The translations under genes were made by a program, and so were the position numbers. This document shows, piece by piece, positions 21,676-64,000 of a stretch of DNA of 64,000 bases. Positions within the stretch are counted from its first letter, which is position 1; the number at the start of each line of letters is the position of its first letter. The DNA comes from Lumbricus rubellus. Its lineage: Eukaryota; Annelida; Clitellata; Crassiclitellata; Lumbricidae. Below the pieces are notes generated by a model that was not told where the DNA came from, made no database searches, and was given only the letters and a program-made list of their open reading frames with translations. The stretch lies in the NCBI GenBank assembly GCA_945859605.1, contig OX243817.1, positions 15,254,852-15,318,851 on the forward strand. Direction: 5' to 3'.

Positions 21676-23026
21676 TAGATCCTGAGAGAGCGAAATGCGA
21701 TTGTCGCTAAAAAGGACATCATTTAAAAATAAACAGAGACATTTTGGATAGGCGGCACAACACCGCATTAAAACGCAAATTTCTCAGCAATGATGGCAGA
21801 ATTGTTTTAAACCAACCTGGGGATTTTGAGTTGAATGACATTCAAAACTATCAACTTAACTATGTTTTGCGGCCATCGACCAGATTTCTTGAAAATATCC
21901 GTTAAAGTTGAGGAATTTAACATGGGTTTGCACATAAACAAGCACGCGCTGCCCTAAGCGGAAGTCACGTGTGGTTTCGCCGTCGGCCACCGACTATAGC
22001 CAAGGCTTTAGCTATCCAGTAACTAAAATAGTACATTTCAATCTTACTCGCAGCTGGAGTTCGATGGCGAAACATTAAGCGGAAGCAGTGAAGCCGTAGA
22101 TTTCCGGGTGGAGAAGCGGTTGTTTATCTGGAAGAGGATTCATCTAGTTACACAGGATTATTATTTGTAACAAGTCCTTCCTGGAGAGCAGAAGAGACGT
22201 GTGCGTAGTTTACCATTCAGTGTTTTCGCTCTGATCGGATTGAACAAATCCTCATTTATAGTGTCGTGGTTTTCTGACATTCGGTACCAGTACAAGATCA
22301 TGTAATCTGATTAGTGTCCGTTGGTCTGAGGATGAGGAGTGTAGGACATTACCCCCCCCCCCGCCCCGGACAAAAATCCCCCGGACAAACCCTCGATTTG
22401 GCCTAGGATAAACCCCCGGACAGAACCCCTTCCCTGTGCATATAGTCTATTTCTGTAGTTAATTGATAAAAACGCGTTTAATCCAACTTCTAAATATTAA
22501 ATTGCAATAATTTTTCGGTTATTTTTACTGGCAGTAGAATGTAAATAGTATGGCCGCCGCAGATAGGTGCAGAATAGAGCGGCCTGACATACGGCGATCG
22601 ATAGCCCAATACTTCCGCGACCTACGGCGATGTATAGGCCAATGTTTTCGCGAAAGTGAGTAAAAATATCATGAAAAGGTGTCTTTTCGAAAATATTAAT
22701 ACTCTTAAATAAGCTTTAAAAACACAGCAAATCGATTGACCTTAACACATTGGCCACCAGTTACGAGATATCTCGCAGTTTAACCAAGATCTCGAGGTTA
22801 AACGCGAGATTTCGTGGCTAAACGCGAGATTTAGTCATAGTTCGTATAGTTAAGATTTGTGCATTCTGTGATCTCCGTTCTTGTGAATTGTTTAAACTGC
22901 ATAATTGTACACTGTAACCGGTTGCGGTCTGTCAACCGAGATTGTTTCAATAAGGAGAATATTTTATATACGTATATAATGTGATTATTCAAAATTGTTT
23001 TTGTTTACAACCGTTTTTAGTTGACA
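21676..23026. other. Region upstream of the kinase start codon
   Basis: No other gene is seen. Around 22350-22430 the motif CCCCGGACA recurs three or four times about 20 bp apart. Around 22755-22835 there is a cluster of GAGAT/CTCG motifs (ACGAGATATCTCG, AAGATCTCGAGG, TTAAACGCGAGATTT twice). The 5' UTR and promoter of the kinase should lie here or in an upstream exon ending before the AG at 23019-23020, but no core promoter element can be assigned. Confidence 0.45.
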
Positions 23027-41664
<18,638 letters not shown>

Positions 41665-43486
41665 TGATGCGGTCGTCGCTTTCACAACGACAATCGATGC
41701 TATTGTTGTGAATTAACAAAAGACATTGCATAGAAAGTTTGTCTCCATGTCATTTGCTTTTAATTCTTATTTAGTGCTTTGATTATCAATTTTCAATGTG
41801 AATTGTACAGAGGGATATCCAGCATTGTATCATGATTGTAAATATTTTCTTACCAGTGAGTGATGGTGAATTTGTTTTGAGAGGATACTATACACCAGGA
41901 AATGCATTGGTGTTATGCCTCATCATGTTCATTTCCAACACTTGCTAGGCTCTGTAAGAGTTGTAATTTGTAATGGTTTCAAGCATAATTTTTATCATGT
42001 TATTTTTAGATTTCTTGATTGAGCCTTTAAATTGATTTGATTTCTTTTTATGGGTCTCGACCAATTCAGGTTATCATTCCTTTAAATGGTTTAGACTCAG
42101 AATCAGTCAATTTTCTGGCAAGTTTATTATGTTTAGCAAAACATTGGTTGGCTCAGTTTTTAAAGTAATGTTATCCATGATTGCTAGGTGATTGATTACC
42201 AGTATGTAAAATCAACCACCTTTAAGCTTTAATGCAGGCTACTGTTCTGATAAACATGTACAAGCAATCAAGCATAGCATAGTTATTACACACATATTCT
42301 TTGTCCATTGTGGCCCTGTGCCTATTTAGTTTAAGGCTGTAATTACTTCTAGTAATTCCTGGACATTGAAGGTTTCAGGGACTTCAAAACAATGGTTAGC
42401 TCAGTTTTTAAAGTAATCTTAAGACATACCTAATAGGTTTCTGCTGTGAATCACCACCTATAATACAGAACTTAAACATGCATATTTTATTTTAGATGTT
42501 GCTGGCTGCAATTATATTACTTTGCATCGTGTATCTTTTGGCCGGGCCATGTTGGACCCTAATACGAGTTCCTGTTTCTGTGGTTTTCATTGACTGTAGA
42601 ATGTCAAAACACTTGTGTGGTATAAAATTATTTTCATTTCAGTTTTGATTCCAGTAGTTCCCCCTATCACTGGACTTCTACTATTTATATGGTAGCTGGG
42701 CTTAATAAATAATTATGTGGTCATGTTAATGTCACATCATTGTTATTGCTTCGCGATGGTTGGCTGCGCTTGTGTCTTCGGTCACGTATCGCGTTCATTA
42801 AGTCAGCGCTCACAAGAAGTCTGGTCCAGTTCAGGACGTCCATACCATTCTTCGGTTCCTCTCCGAAAGGACCCATCGTTATCATCATTTTCATCATCAT
42901 CATCATCATTATCATACTGCTCTCGATGTTGTTGTTCAGCTGTCTCGTCATAAATCTAAAATATTGTAGTTCCTGAGTTTTAGTCTGGGCCAGTAGTTCC
43001 ATTTTTTGGCTCCTGCAGATATGCTCACTGTAATAATATTAGTACCAGTACTAAAAATAGTAGGTTGTTGTATGGGGTAGATGGAACAAAATCAAATGTC
43101 ATGTAATCAAATGTTATTTGTATTTTTCAATTTCTTTCTTTCAGCCATTCTGATTCTGTTGCTAGCTAATTGTTATTTTAAATGGATTGTTTATTCTGTT
43201 GATTCTTTTATTTGAAGTTTTTAGGTAGCAGAGATGTTTTTGTGACTGGGTTTATGGGTACCCATCAGCCAGTAGATGCAATATTGTTCCAACTTGTTAT
43301 TGTTATGTCATGTTTTGCACTTGGTTATATAACAACATCTCTTAACCAATGCGTCAGACATGAAATGAACATTTATCTTGTTGTGCAATTTTATTACTAA
43401 GAATGCAGATATCTATAATCAATCTGCTAAATTTCCTTCGGCTCCCTTCACTGACCGACATCATTACTGTACGCACAACATGACAT
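41665..43486. other. Kinase 3' UTR and downstream intergenic DNA
   Basis: After the TGA at 41662-41664 there is no further recognisable coding exon. The 3' UTR end is not certain. AATAAA occurs at about 42703. A short (CAT)n/(TCA)n tract lies at 42885-42915. No other gene is seen. Confidence 0.5.
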
Positions 43487-43723
43487 CAGTGCCGTATTTA
43501 GGGGGTGTTTGAACACCCCCCCCCCAAGCAAAATAATGTAAAAAATTAAACTATGCACATGATGTAAGAACTACAATGTGGGCCTATTGACCGTCCAGAA
43601 CCCGCTAGAGAGCTCATGACACTTCTCCAAACCCATTGATCAGTTGATTTGGTTGCTTGCAGGGTTGCTCACAGTCGACTAACCCCCTCCCCCCACCCCA
43701 ATAAAATCCTGGCTATGACCTTG
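43487..43723. mobile_element. hAT-like MITE (CAGTGCCGTATTTAGGGGG)
   Basis: The left end is CAGTGCCGTATTTAGGGGG followed by GTGTTTGAACACCCC. The right end, on the minus strand, is CAAGGTCATAGCCAGGATTT, a degenerate match. The flanks CATGACAT and GTTGACAT agree at 6 of 8 positions, consistent with an old 8-bp TSD. A partial copy lies at 14630-14700. Confidence 0.5.
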
Positions 43724-44034
43724 GTTGACATGCCTGGCAAGTAAGTCAGGATTGATTATTGTAGCAAAATGAAGGTTCATTCTTGTAACTGTTGTAGAAT
43801 TATAGAACTATGGAGAGTTTGTCAGTTTTCATATTCGATGGATGGTTCTTGGTAATTTGTATCGTTCTTTCGATTCTGTCTTGAAATTTGTAATATGTGC
43901 CAATAGGACAAGGGTATCCATATGAAAGTTAAAATGATGTTACCATATTGATTTTGATGCAGTAGTAAATAATTTACCCCAAATAAATTTTTAAGAGTTA
44001 AATTTGGGGCCAAAAATATATCCAATTATATAGG

Positions 44035-44055
44035 TATATATATATCCAATTATAT

Positions 44056-44108
<53 letters not shown>
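44035..44108. repeat. (TA)n microsatellite
   Basis: A duplicated TATATCCAATTATATAGG is followed by about 50 bp of pure TA. Open frames rich in Ile/Tyr across it are artefacts. Confidence 0.95.
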
Positions 44109-44215
44109 CATGCATATGTATATAGTCTGTATGTTTAATATTTTATTTAGCGAAATTAAAATTACCATATGATGTGTATGAAAATGTGAAATTAGTGAAA
44201 CAGCTTGGTGATGCC

Positions 44216-45225
44216 CAGTGCCGGCGCTAGCACCCCCCATGCCCCCCATTTGGGGGCCCCCGAGTTTGAAGGGGGCCCCCAAATTTAGCTGCTCATTATG
44301 CCTATTTGTGACTGTATATTTCTTAAACCGGCGCATTTATTTGAGGCTCCAGATCCGGTATGGTGCAGGTCTCAACTAACCATATGGCACTGCCATAGCA
44401 GACCTAATGCAACCATCATACCGGCCATATTGATTTTGGGCGTAAGTAAAGCCATCTAAACTAACTCAGGCAGTTTCGTCCACTTGTTCAAACACAACAT
44501 GTATAAATTGTAACTTATTGTAATTGCTAATTGGATGAGGCTCCAAAATAAAACCTGCGTGAGGCCCAAACATTAAACCCTGTGTAGGGTTCCAGATGCT
44601 CATGGTAGGCCTACGTGTCTGATCTCAAGTTTGCAAGGGGCCTCAAATGTAGCTGGTAATTATACCTTGCATGACGGTTCATTCCTGAAACCACGCACCG
44701 AATTATGTTTTAACGCAAAGCATACAAAATATTATTATGCAACCAAAGGAGAGACTTGGAAGGGGGTGGACAGGGGCATGGCTCCACAAATTGTGGTTGG
44801 GCCAAAGTCCTTGTATCCCTAATATTTCAGAAATATTTCATAAGTAGCCTATTATCCACTGTCCATCAATAATAATCAATTTTTTTAAAGATGACAGCCT
44901 ATAAATGCTACCATTAAAGTTGGCAAATCGGACAAATTTAAACAATGGAGAGAGGACACTCTGATTCTCTGAAGTCCTAAACCACGACTAACACTACAGC
45001 ATTAAAAAATGAGCAATTTTGTAAAGATGACAGCTTAAAATTCTACAATTACAGCGTGGAAATTCCAAAAAATTTAACAATTGGGAGGGGACTTTTATTG
45101 AAGTCTTACACTATGGTCTTTCAGCACTTATATTATGAGAAATTTTGCTGAGATGACAGCTCAAGGTATGGGGGGCCCCAAGTTTTATTTTTGGGGGGGC
45201 CTCCGGTACCCTAGCGCCGGCACTG
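44216..45225. mobile_element. Non-autonomous hAT element, 8-bp TSD
   Basis: The TIR CAGTGCCGGCGCTAG at 44216 matches the inverted CTAGCGCCGGCACTG ending at 45225, perfect over 15 bp. Exact 8-bp TSDs GTGATGCC lie at 44208-44215 and 45226-45233. Length is 1010 bp. G/C-rich subterminal blocks (GGGGGCCCCC) and repeated GATGACAGC(C/T) segments lie inside. No transposase remains. Confidence 0.93.
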
Positions 45226-46068
45226 GTGATGCCGATAAAATTATCATAGTTCGTCCCTGCACAGAAATATCCTGGCGACGTGTCTTTGTGTTGCACTGTC
45301 GTGCTGCAGAGGTCATCGTCAAAATGAAACTAAAAAGCAGCAGTTGACCAAAAACCTAACAATTAAGTGAGTGTTGTTACCAGCAGTTGATAGCCTAGCG
45401 ACGTATTTTGACTTCAGGGCTTAACTACAGCAGATGGCAACGCTTGTGTAGATCAGTAATGATTCCCAACACAGCTTCCTGGCTGAGATTTGAACATTCA
45501 ACCTATGAGTATCAATCCAGAACAGTTGCTGTAGGCTATAATCCCTGTATCTTATGGATAATTAATTGAATATGTCATGTTATTGTAAATGAAAACAATT
45601 ATGAAAAAGATATAAAAGATAAATCAAAGAATTCTTCTTGCAGATAGGAATTATGCTCTTATTGAGTAGGCCTAATTGTATTGCATTGCATTTAACCATT
45701 TATAAAGCACATCTCTTGGCAAGAGCCTCTCAGGAGTGCTGTAGCATTGTATTGGATCATAGGTTTGCTAGGCTGTGCAGTGATCAAGAGACGTCGACTG
45801 TGGACAAGTGAAAACTAGATGATAATTATTAATTTCAAACTGACATGAGCGCTGCATGATTACAAGTCATACTATGAATGGATGATCACAAGTTATTACA
45901 GGAGTCACATTTAACTGTATGGCTGCCATGCAAGGCGTCTATAAATCCTAGTGCTCATTTTAACCAATACCACCTAGTGAATGAAGATGGCGTCGACCTT
46001 TTGGACGATAGTGGGTATTCTACTTCAAGTAGGCCTAGTTATGCTGACCTCTTTGGCCCCCCAATGGG
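45226..46068. other. Intergenic DNA
   Basis: No gene is recognised. A 70-codon open frame around 45878-46093 crosses into the next MITE and shows no family resemblance. A possible decayed SINE-like stretch lies around 45440-45550, but its boxes are too weak to call. Confidence 0.4.
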
Positions 46069-46453
46069 CAGCGTTGCCACTCTCAAAAATTAAAAACCCA
46101 AGTTGGAGCGTAAAAAAAACCCAAGAAAATCAAGTTGCCCAAACCGTCCGAAAATGTTTTGATGATTTTTTTTAGTCATCCGGACCAAAAAATTTTCCCA
46201 ATTTTCCGTCCGAAAATTCTGATGACTTTTTTTAGTCATGCGGCCCAAATCTTTCCGAAATGTCCGCAATTTTCTGCAAAAACCCCAAGTTGTTCCCGAA
46301 AAACCCCATTTTCCCAAGTTCGAATAAAAAACCCAAGATTTTTGTTCGAAAAAAAACAAGAAAAAACCCAAGTTCTTTCCCAAAAAAACATTTCCCAAGT
46401 TCGGATCGAAAAACCCAAGATATTGGGGGAAAACCCAAGGAGTGGCAAGGCTG
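46069..46453. mobile_element. Probable hAT-like MITE with AACCCAAG repeats
   Basis: The left end CAGCGTTGCCACTC matches the inverted right end (CAGCCTTGCCACTC on the minus strand). The flanks CCAATGGG and CCAAAGAG agree at 6 of 8 positions. The interior carries many copies of AACCCAAG and its complement near both ends, which look like iterated subterminal binding sites. The long minus-strand frames rich in Phe and Gly come from these repeats. Confidence 0.65.
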
Positions 46454-46831
46454 CCAAAGAGGCGAAGTCTGTAATATACTATATGTGGCGAAGTCAAAAG
46501 CATTTTTTATTTTTAAAAACAATAAGTTAAGTGTGTACTTTTTAGAACCACTTGCAAACGCTCTGTGGGAACATGGAATAAGGATAAAAAAAACTAATAT
46601 AAAAATGTTCAGTCACAACTGTTATAATTATGCAATTGCAAAATTACAGACATCTTCGGAGCTGTGAATGGATAAAGTAAGAAGAAAGAACAACAATAAA
46701 GTCATGTGAATAACATTCGCATGTTAAAGCCATACCATGTCTGTAGGGCCTACACCGTACGCAAGACGAACATGCCGAGTCCCGACAAAAGCGCAGCTGT
46801 CAAATGCGCGCAGGTCAAATGCACGCAGACA

Positions 46832-46994
46832 CATGGGCGGAGTTTATCAGAGGCTAGGGGGGGCTAAAGCCCCCCCCAATAAGGTCCAGATTTAGCTTTT
46901 TTACCATAAAAATGGTAGGTCCTATCTTTCCCCGGGCTTAGCTCCTCCAAGAAGGCATTAGCCCCCCCCGAACGGAAACCAAACTCCGCCCATG
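46832..46994. mobile_element. 163-bp MITE with CATGGGCGGAGTTT ends
   Basis: The 14-bp perfect TIR CATGGGCGGAGTTT is flanked by an exact 8-bp TSD CGCAGACA (46824-46831 and 46995-47002). Subterminal G/C runs surround GGGGCTAAAGCCCC-like sequence. The terminus is shared with the large element 15179-17720. Confidence 0.92.
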
Positions 46995-47401
46995 CGCAGA
47001 CAATAGCGTAATCGTATCGTAGGCTAATCGTAAACTCCTGATTTCTAAAGCGCCTCTAGAAAGCCAAGCGCGGGGCAACGGCTTATTCACATTGGATCAT
47101 ACTAAAATTATTACTGTAGATGTCTCGAGATTACGATTACGATAAATAAACTGCGCCTTCGGAGACAGCGCTCGTATTATATGAGGTCGTTGACTGCGCT
47201 GACTGCGCTACACATCCTCTCGTGTTCCATGTCGAAACAGCGAATATCCCCGAGTATGCGCGGAGCCACAGTGAAACTGACACTGTGTTTGCAGTATGTA
47301 GGTCACTAGGCCTGTTAGTAGGTCGATGGTTAGCCCTCGTACTACAATCCATGGTGTAATCCAAGTGATATTTGTTCCAATCCAACAGCAGCGGTTGCAA
47401 A

Positions 47402-47451
47402 ATGGCATTCTTTAGGATTTCAGCGTTTATTTCCATTTTCAAAGGCCTCAG
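47402..47451 (+). CDS. Candidate first coding exon of MCCC1 (unconfirmed)
   Basis: An ATG opens 16 codons (MAFFRISAFISIFKGL plus two bases) before a good donor AG|gtaaca. The peptide is Arg/Lys-, Ser- and Phe-rich without acids, as expected for a mitochondrial transit peptide, and lies upstream of MCCC1 on the same strand. However, it ends in phase 2, whereas the exon at 50914 needs phase 1. A direct join would shift the frame, so either another small exon exists or this is a chance reading. Confidence 0.25.
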
Positions 47452-47939
47452 GTAACAAGAGAATTAAGTTTGATAAGATTTTTGCAAATGTTATTATTTT
47501 CTTCCCCGTCTTTTGGTAACCTGACTTCTGCTCTGTTGGTGTTAGCCTGCAGTTGGTCAACCTCTCTGACGTGACGTATAGTAGCGCTCGCGAATGAGCT
47601 GGTTGCCTGTGCTTATTCTTTGGAAATTCTATGTTTCCGACTAGGAATTTAGTTTCGCTACCTGACTCCAAAAGTGATTTCTTGGTGCTCAACTCTGAGC
47701 GATATTGCATATTTAATGAAAAGTAAAGATGATACTCGGCTCCATATTGCTCTGTCACACACTGATATACATAAACTTGAGGAGTGTCTTTCATCTATGT
47801 ATGCCTGGTTTTATTTTAATGCATAAATGCCACAAAGACTCAATTGATCTATTGATCTGGTTTGGGACTATAAATTATAGACAACGGCTTGCTAAACTTG
47901 AATCGCAATTGCTGACCGATAAATTCCGTTTCAAGATAC

Positions 47940-48820
47940 CTGGGCATCACATTTGACTCCTTCATCACTTTCATGAGCAAGATACTGTCCAATTTTGAAC
48001 TGCTCCTGCATCTTTCAACTGAAGCCGCTTAGAGTCGTCAGACGATATCAGTTTTTCTCTTTCTTTACTATCATAGTTCATTCATGTACCTGTTCGCTTC
48101 TAAACTACTGCTACTCACTTATATGGGCTTAAAAACAGTGACTAAACATGCCTTCAATCACCCTTCAAGTGGTCTTAAATGCTGGCTCATATCTTGGACT
48201 AGGATGGCTCTTGTTCAACATTGGGATCAAGTTTGCTGTGGCTGATCTTGCGTAATTGTGGAACTACCTTCATCCCTAACTAAGGACTAAGCAAGTTATT
48301 CATTTTTCTTCATCATTCTCTCGTTCTTCAAAGACAGTTCTTTTCCCCTTGGAGTATCTGTGCTGAGAGTGCATCTGAATAGTCCTTATGCGACAGGTGC
48401 TTTATGAATATACAGATACGATGCGATCATTTAGTTGCGACGTGGGATGAAGAATTGGATCTGAGGGTGCCAAATGTGTTCTTTGCCTGAGGTGCCATTT
48501 GAGCAAGGGCCAGCCCTGTGAAGGTGAAAGATGGAAATCTCTTGTCAAGAAGGAGAAAATTATTTCCTACACTCAGCAGGAAGGGTTGCTGTCACTTCCT
48601 TTAGGTCATTCCTCCATTGTGTAAAGCCGTGCTTTTTCTGTGGTTGGCTCGTTGGTATGGAATGTCCTCCTTCTTGTGTTGTGCCTGTTCCCTCTGACAC
48701 ATTTTATAGGCACTTGAAAACTGTTCTTTTTGGCCATGCTGGAGTCAGCAGCACTTTGGAGTACTTAGTTTCCTGAAAGAAGTGCTGTATAAAAGATCTT
48801 GAATGAATGAATGAATAAAT
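47940..48820 (+). mobile_element. Decayed LINE 3' region with (GAAT)n tail
   Basis: Frame-broken pieces resemble the end of a LINE reverse transcriptase: a SLLNYCYSLIW block near 48090 and TFYRHLKTVLF near 48700. A short 3' UTR ending GCTGTATAAAAGATC and a GAATGAATGAAT tail (48801-48818) follow. Several stops and frameshifts show it is dead. Confidence 0.6.
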
Positions 48821-49029
48821 TAATGATGCAAATGTCGAATGCGGTGAATGCCATCTCTAAACTCGTGTAAAAGTCAGAATTTCCTTTGGCCATACCCACT
48901 TTATTTTCGTCAATTGATATATCAAACAATTATTAATCGCTAAATTTATCGAAACTGTCATCATATGAAACTAAGTACTCAAGTAAATGGCGAGTTTTAT
49001 ACAGGAATCTATACCTCCGTGTGGTTAGA

Positions 49030-49150
49030 CGAACGAAAACGGGTGCGTCTTATAGTCGGGTGCGTGTTATACAAATCAATTTTTACTCAAATCGCAAAAA
49101 GTAGCGGGTTATATTCGGGTGCGTGTTATATTCGCGAAAATACGGTAGAT
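49030..49150. repeat. Iterated GGGTGCGTNTTATA repeat, possible transposon end
   Basis: GGGTGCGTCTTATA, GGGTGCGTGTTATA (twice) and a degenerate GGGTTATATTCGGG occur within 120 bp. The block ends CGCGAAAATACGGTAGATC, a terminus style seen in many DNA-transposon MITEs. No inverted partner was found in the window. Confidence 0.45.
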
Positions 49151-50913
49151 CATTTCTTTAACGACGAGCGTGTAGTGAAATGCATGGAAGACTCCCTCTT
49201 GTCATTAAAGGGTTAAGTTAAACGTAGAACATGGCCACCTATTGAAGCCTGAAGAGAAATTAAAGTGTCTGAGTTGAATTTTATTGCCTGACACCAATGC
49301 TTCAATGTTAGTATCTGTTCCTGCACAGCTTCAGGCAAGACAGGCATTAACCTCTTGCAATAATTTTATGTTATCTTTTCATGTTATTATTTTCGACAGA
49401 TTGCTTTTTAATCTTGTCACTTGTCATGACCGCACATAGTGATTCATTGTTGTGGTTTTGTGTTTAATGTGCAGGTCATTTGGTGATTTGACTCCAATAT
49501 CCGGTAGACGAAATGTTTCATCAGCAGGTGAAGTTTACATTTGATCTTCTTAAGTGTCGAAAGTGATCTGGTTCTGTCCGGTTCTGCAACTCGGCATTGT
49601 TTTTCGTGACCTGCTGTTGCCGGGTCTTAGCCGGGTCATGTGTTTAACACACGAACGCATAAGACACCCAAACATCTGATGAAATATTTAGTTAAATTGG
49701 CAGAGGTTTTAGAAAATTTTGGAGGAATGACTTTAAGAAAAAGGTCGTCAGGAAAATGTTCAGGTCAAAGGCGCCGGCTCATTCGTCAAAGTCAGATCCG
49801 GCAACTTTTCGAAACCACTTTAAGCCCTGATCTCTTTATAACTTGTCTGTTTAGTAATTTACAGCCTTAGGTCATGTAATACTAACGGCACTGTTGATCA
49901 GTATGATAACAAAGATGGCTGTGATTACCGTAACAACTGATAACTGCAAGAATTTAGATGCCGGTTTCACAATATAAAGTCACCCAAAAAACAGAGTCTT
50001 CTCTGGCTGAAATAATGTCTCCATCCCTGTATTGGAGCAAAGTCTTCTCCCTTTTGATATAGAATCTTCGTCCTCTATGTACGATGTCTCCCCATACTAA
50101 AATCGCCTCTGTATATTTCGGATTTAATATGTATATTTCTGCGCTAGATGACCTTTGTGTTTAATAATGGAATTGGATATGACAAAAATTTGAAGTTAAA
50201 TAAGAAAATTATGAAGTAAATGTTTTATACCAATTAATTTAGTAACAGCCCATTGATGTTGGTCTGCATATATGAACTCTCCAGTGCTGTGTTTTATGCA
50301 GTCATGAGATTACCTGCTACATTGTCCATTGTCGTATTAATTATCAAGAAAGTGGCTCTGAATAAACATAAACAGTTCACTGGTGCTAGTTAGCAGAGGT
50401 TTATGAAATGATTCTGTGATTTGTAATCCGTATCCAATTCACTAATTATTGGTGATGTATTGCTTATGCCAGCTAATTCTACTAATTTAGCTCCACGCTG
50501 TTTCTTTTAGGTTCAAACTTATTAGAGTCAGATGTTTCTGGCCAGTTATTTGTTATGCATGGAGTCTGAAACAATGCAGAGGTAGTTAAAGCTAGAACAA
50601 AGACGATTGGTTAACTATAAATGGCAGACCACCATAAATTATATTCGTTCAAGTTCATTTGTGCTTAGACTTTGATATTACAATGGATTTAATACTAGTT
50701 ATCGCATTCCAGAAGACTTAGTGCATGTGATCAATATGACTACCTTGACTTTGCTCAGGTAGACTGCTGCTACCCACCACCACATTCTATATTGGAATGC
50801 AACCCAATAATTCTTTGCTTCATTTCTATGCATGTGCTTAGTTCTGATATGACTCATCATTTGCTTCTGAAGAATAGATTTATAAACATTAATGTGTGTT
50901 ATTAAATAAACAG

Positions 50914-63799
<12,886 letters not shown>

Positions 63800-63946
63800 G
63801 TAAGTTACAGTTTGTCTTTGCTTGTAACAGAAGTTCTGTGCTGTAGATGATGTAATTGTAGTTTCTGCATTACTATTGGAAATTTCTATAGTGCCACTCA
63901 GTGCTCAAAGTGTAAAAAAAGGAGTGCGTGCCCCTTGTCTGTTCAG

Positions 63947-64000
63947 GTGTGCTGGGCAAATAATGAAGTGGCGGGATGGCATTCAGATGTGAAAATAAGT
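63947..64000 (+). CDS. MCCC1: Possible next MCCC1 exon (cut by window edge)
   Basis: After CCCCTTGTCTGTTCAG, a good acceptor, the required phase-0 frame is open to the end of the window (VCWANNEVAGWHSDV...). It follows exon 63612-63799, which ends in phase 0. The segment is too short and divergent to match confidently to the region before the biotinyl domain. Confidence 0.35.
   Translation, partial: MCWANNEVAGWHSDVKIS

Larger units (their letters stand above)
47003..50913. other. Intergenic or first-intron DNA before MCCC1
   Basis: Two copies of the AGCGC/GAATAAGC dispersed repeat occur near 47005-47140 and 47575-47640, followed by LINE debris to 48820. A GGGTGCGTNTTATA motif set lies at 49030-49150. 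From 49200 to 50900 the DNA is AT-rich without recognised genes. Confidence 0.45.

Noticed and set aside
44035..44336. 112-codon minus-strand frame rich in Ile/Tyr
   Set aside because: It is produced by a (TA)n microsatellite running into the end of a hAT element.
45878..46175. Possible small gene (MDDHKLLQ...)
   Set aside because: No recognisable motif or splice support was seen, and it crosses into a MITE. Not supportable as a gene.

Overview
This window is nuclear DNA from an animal, most likely a marine invertebrate. The evidence is three intron-rich genes on the + strand, each recognisable by conserved animal protein motifs. Introns mostly follow GT-AG and contain trinucleotide microsatellites, tRNA-derived SINEs, LINE 3' ends with GAAT or TTAC tails, Helitron ends and many short terminal-inverted-repeat (TIR) transposons. 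I cannot name the species from sequence alone.

Layout: (1) about 256-13818, the 3' part of a VWA3A/VWA3B-like gene, with 18 exons that join in phase to a stop codon. Its 5' end lies left of the window. (2) 13819-23026, an intergenic stretch built from nested mobile elements. One nest is an 8-bp-TSD element containing a 9-bp-TSD element that contains two Helitron-like units. A second is a LINE interrupted by a hAT element that itself carries a Helitron-like unit. (3) 23027-41664, a NAK-family protein kinase gene (AAK1/BMP2K orthologue) with a complete kinase domain and a C-terminal tail carrying NPF and DPF endocytic motifs. (4) 41665-50913, an intergenic stretch or first intron rich in hAT-like MITEs and LINE debris. 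(5) 50914 to the right edge, the biotin carboxylase part of the mitochondrial methylcrotonoyl-CoA carboxylase alpha subunit (MCCC1). Its first exon is not securely placed and its biotin-carrier end lies beyond the window.

The three genes do unrelated jobs (VWA-domain protein, clathrin-adaptor kinase, leucine catabolism), and nothing suggests they are co-regulated. The most unusual content is mobile. Three elements (7416-7837, 15419-17558, 29676-31236) have TIRs made of tandem 13-18 bp motifs, start with GGT, and are flanked by direct repeats of 8-9 bp. They look like foldback-type, possibly Mutator-like, non-autonomous transposons. Other points of interest are a hAT insertion exactly in the catalytic FADD motif of a LINE reverse transcriptase, a near-perfect palindrome with arms of about 135 bp in a kinase intron, a snap-back mariner with arms of about 290 bp, an apparent GC-AG intron in the kinase glycine loop, and a 22-bp minisatellite (about 38 copies) whose every unit carries a splice-acceptor-like TTACCAG.
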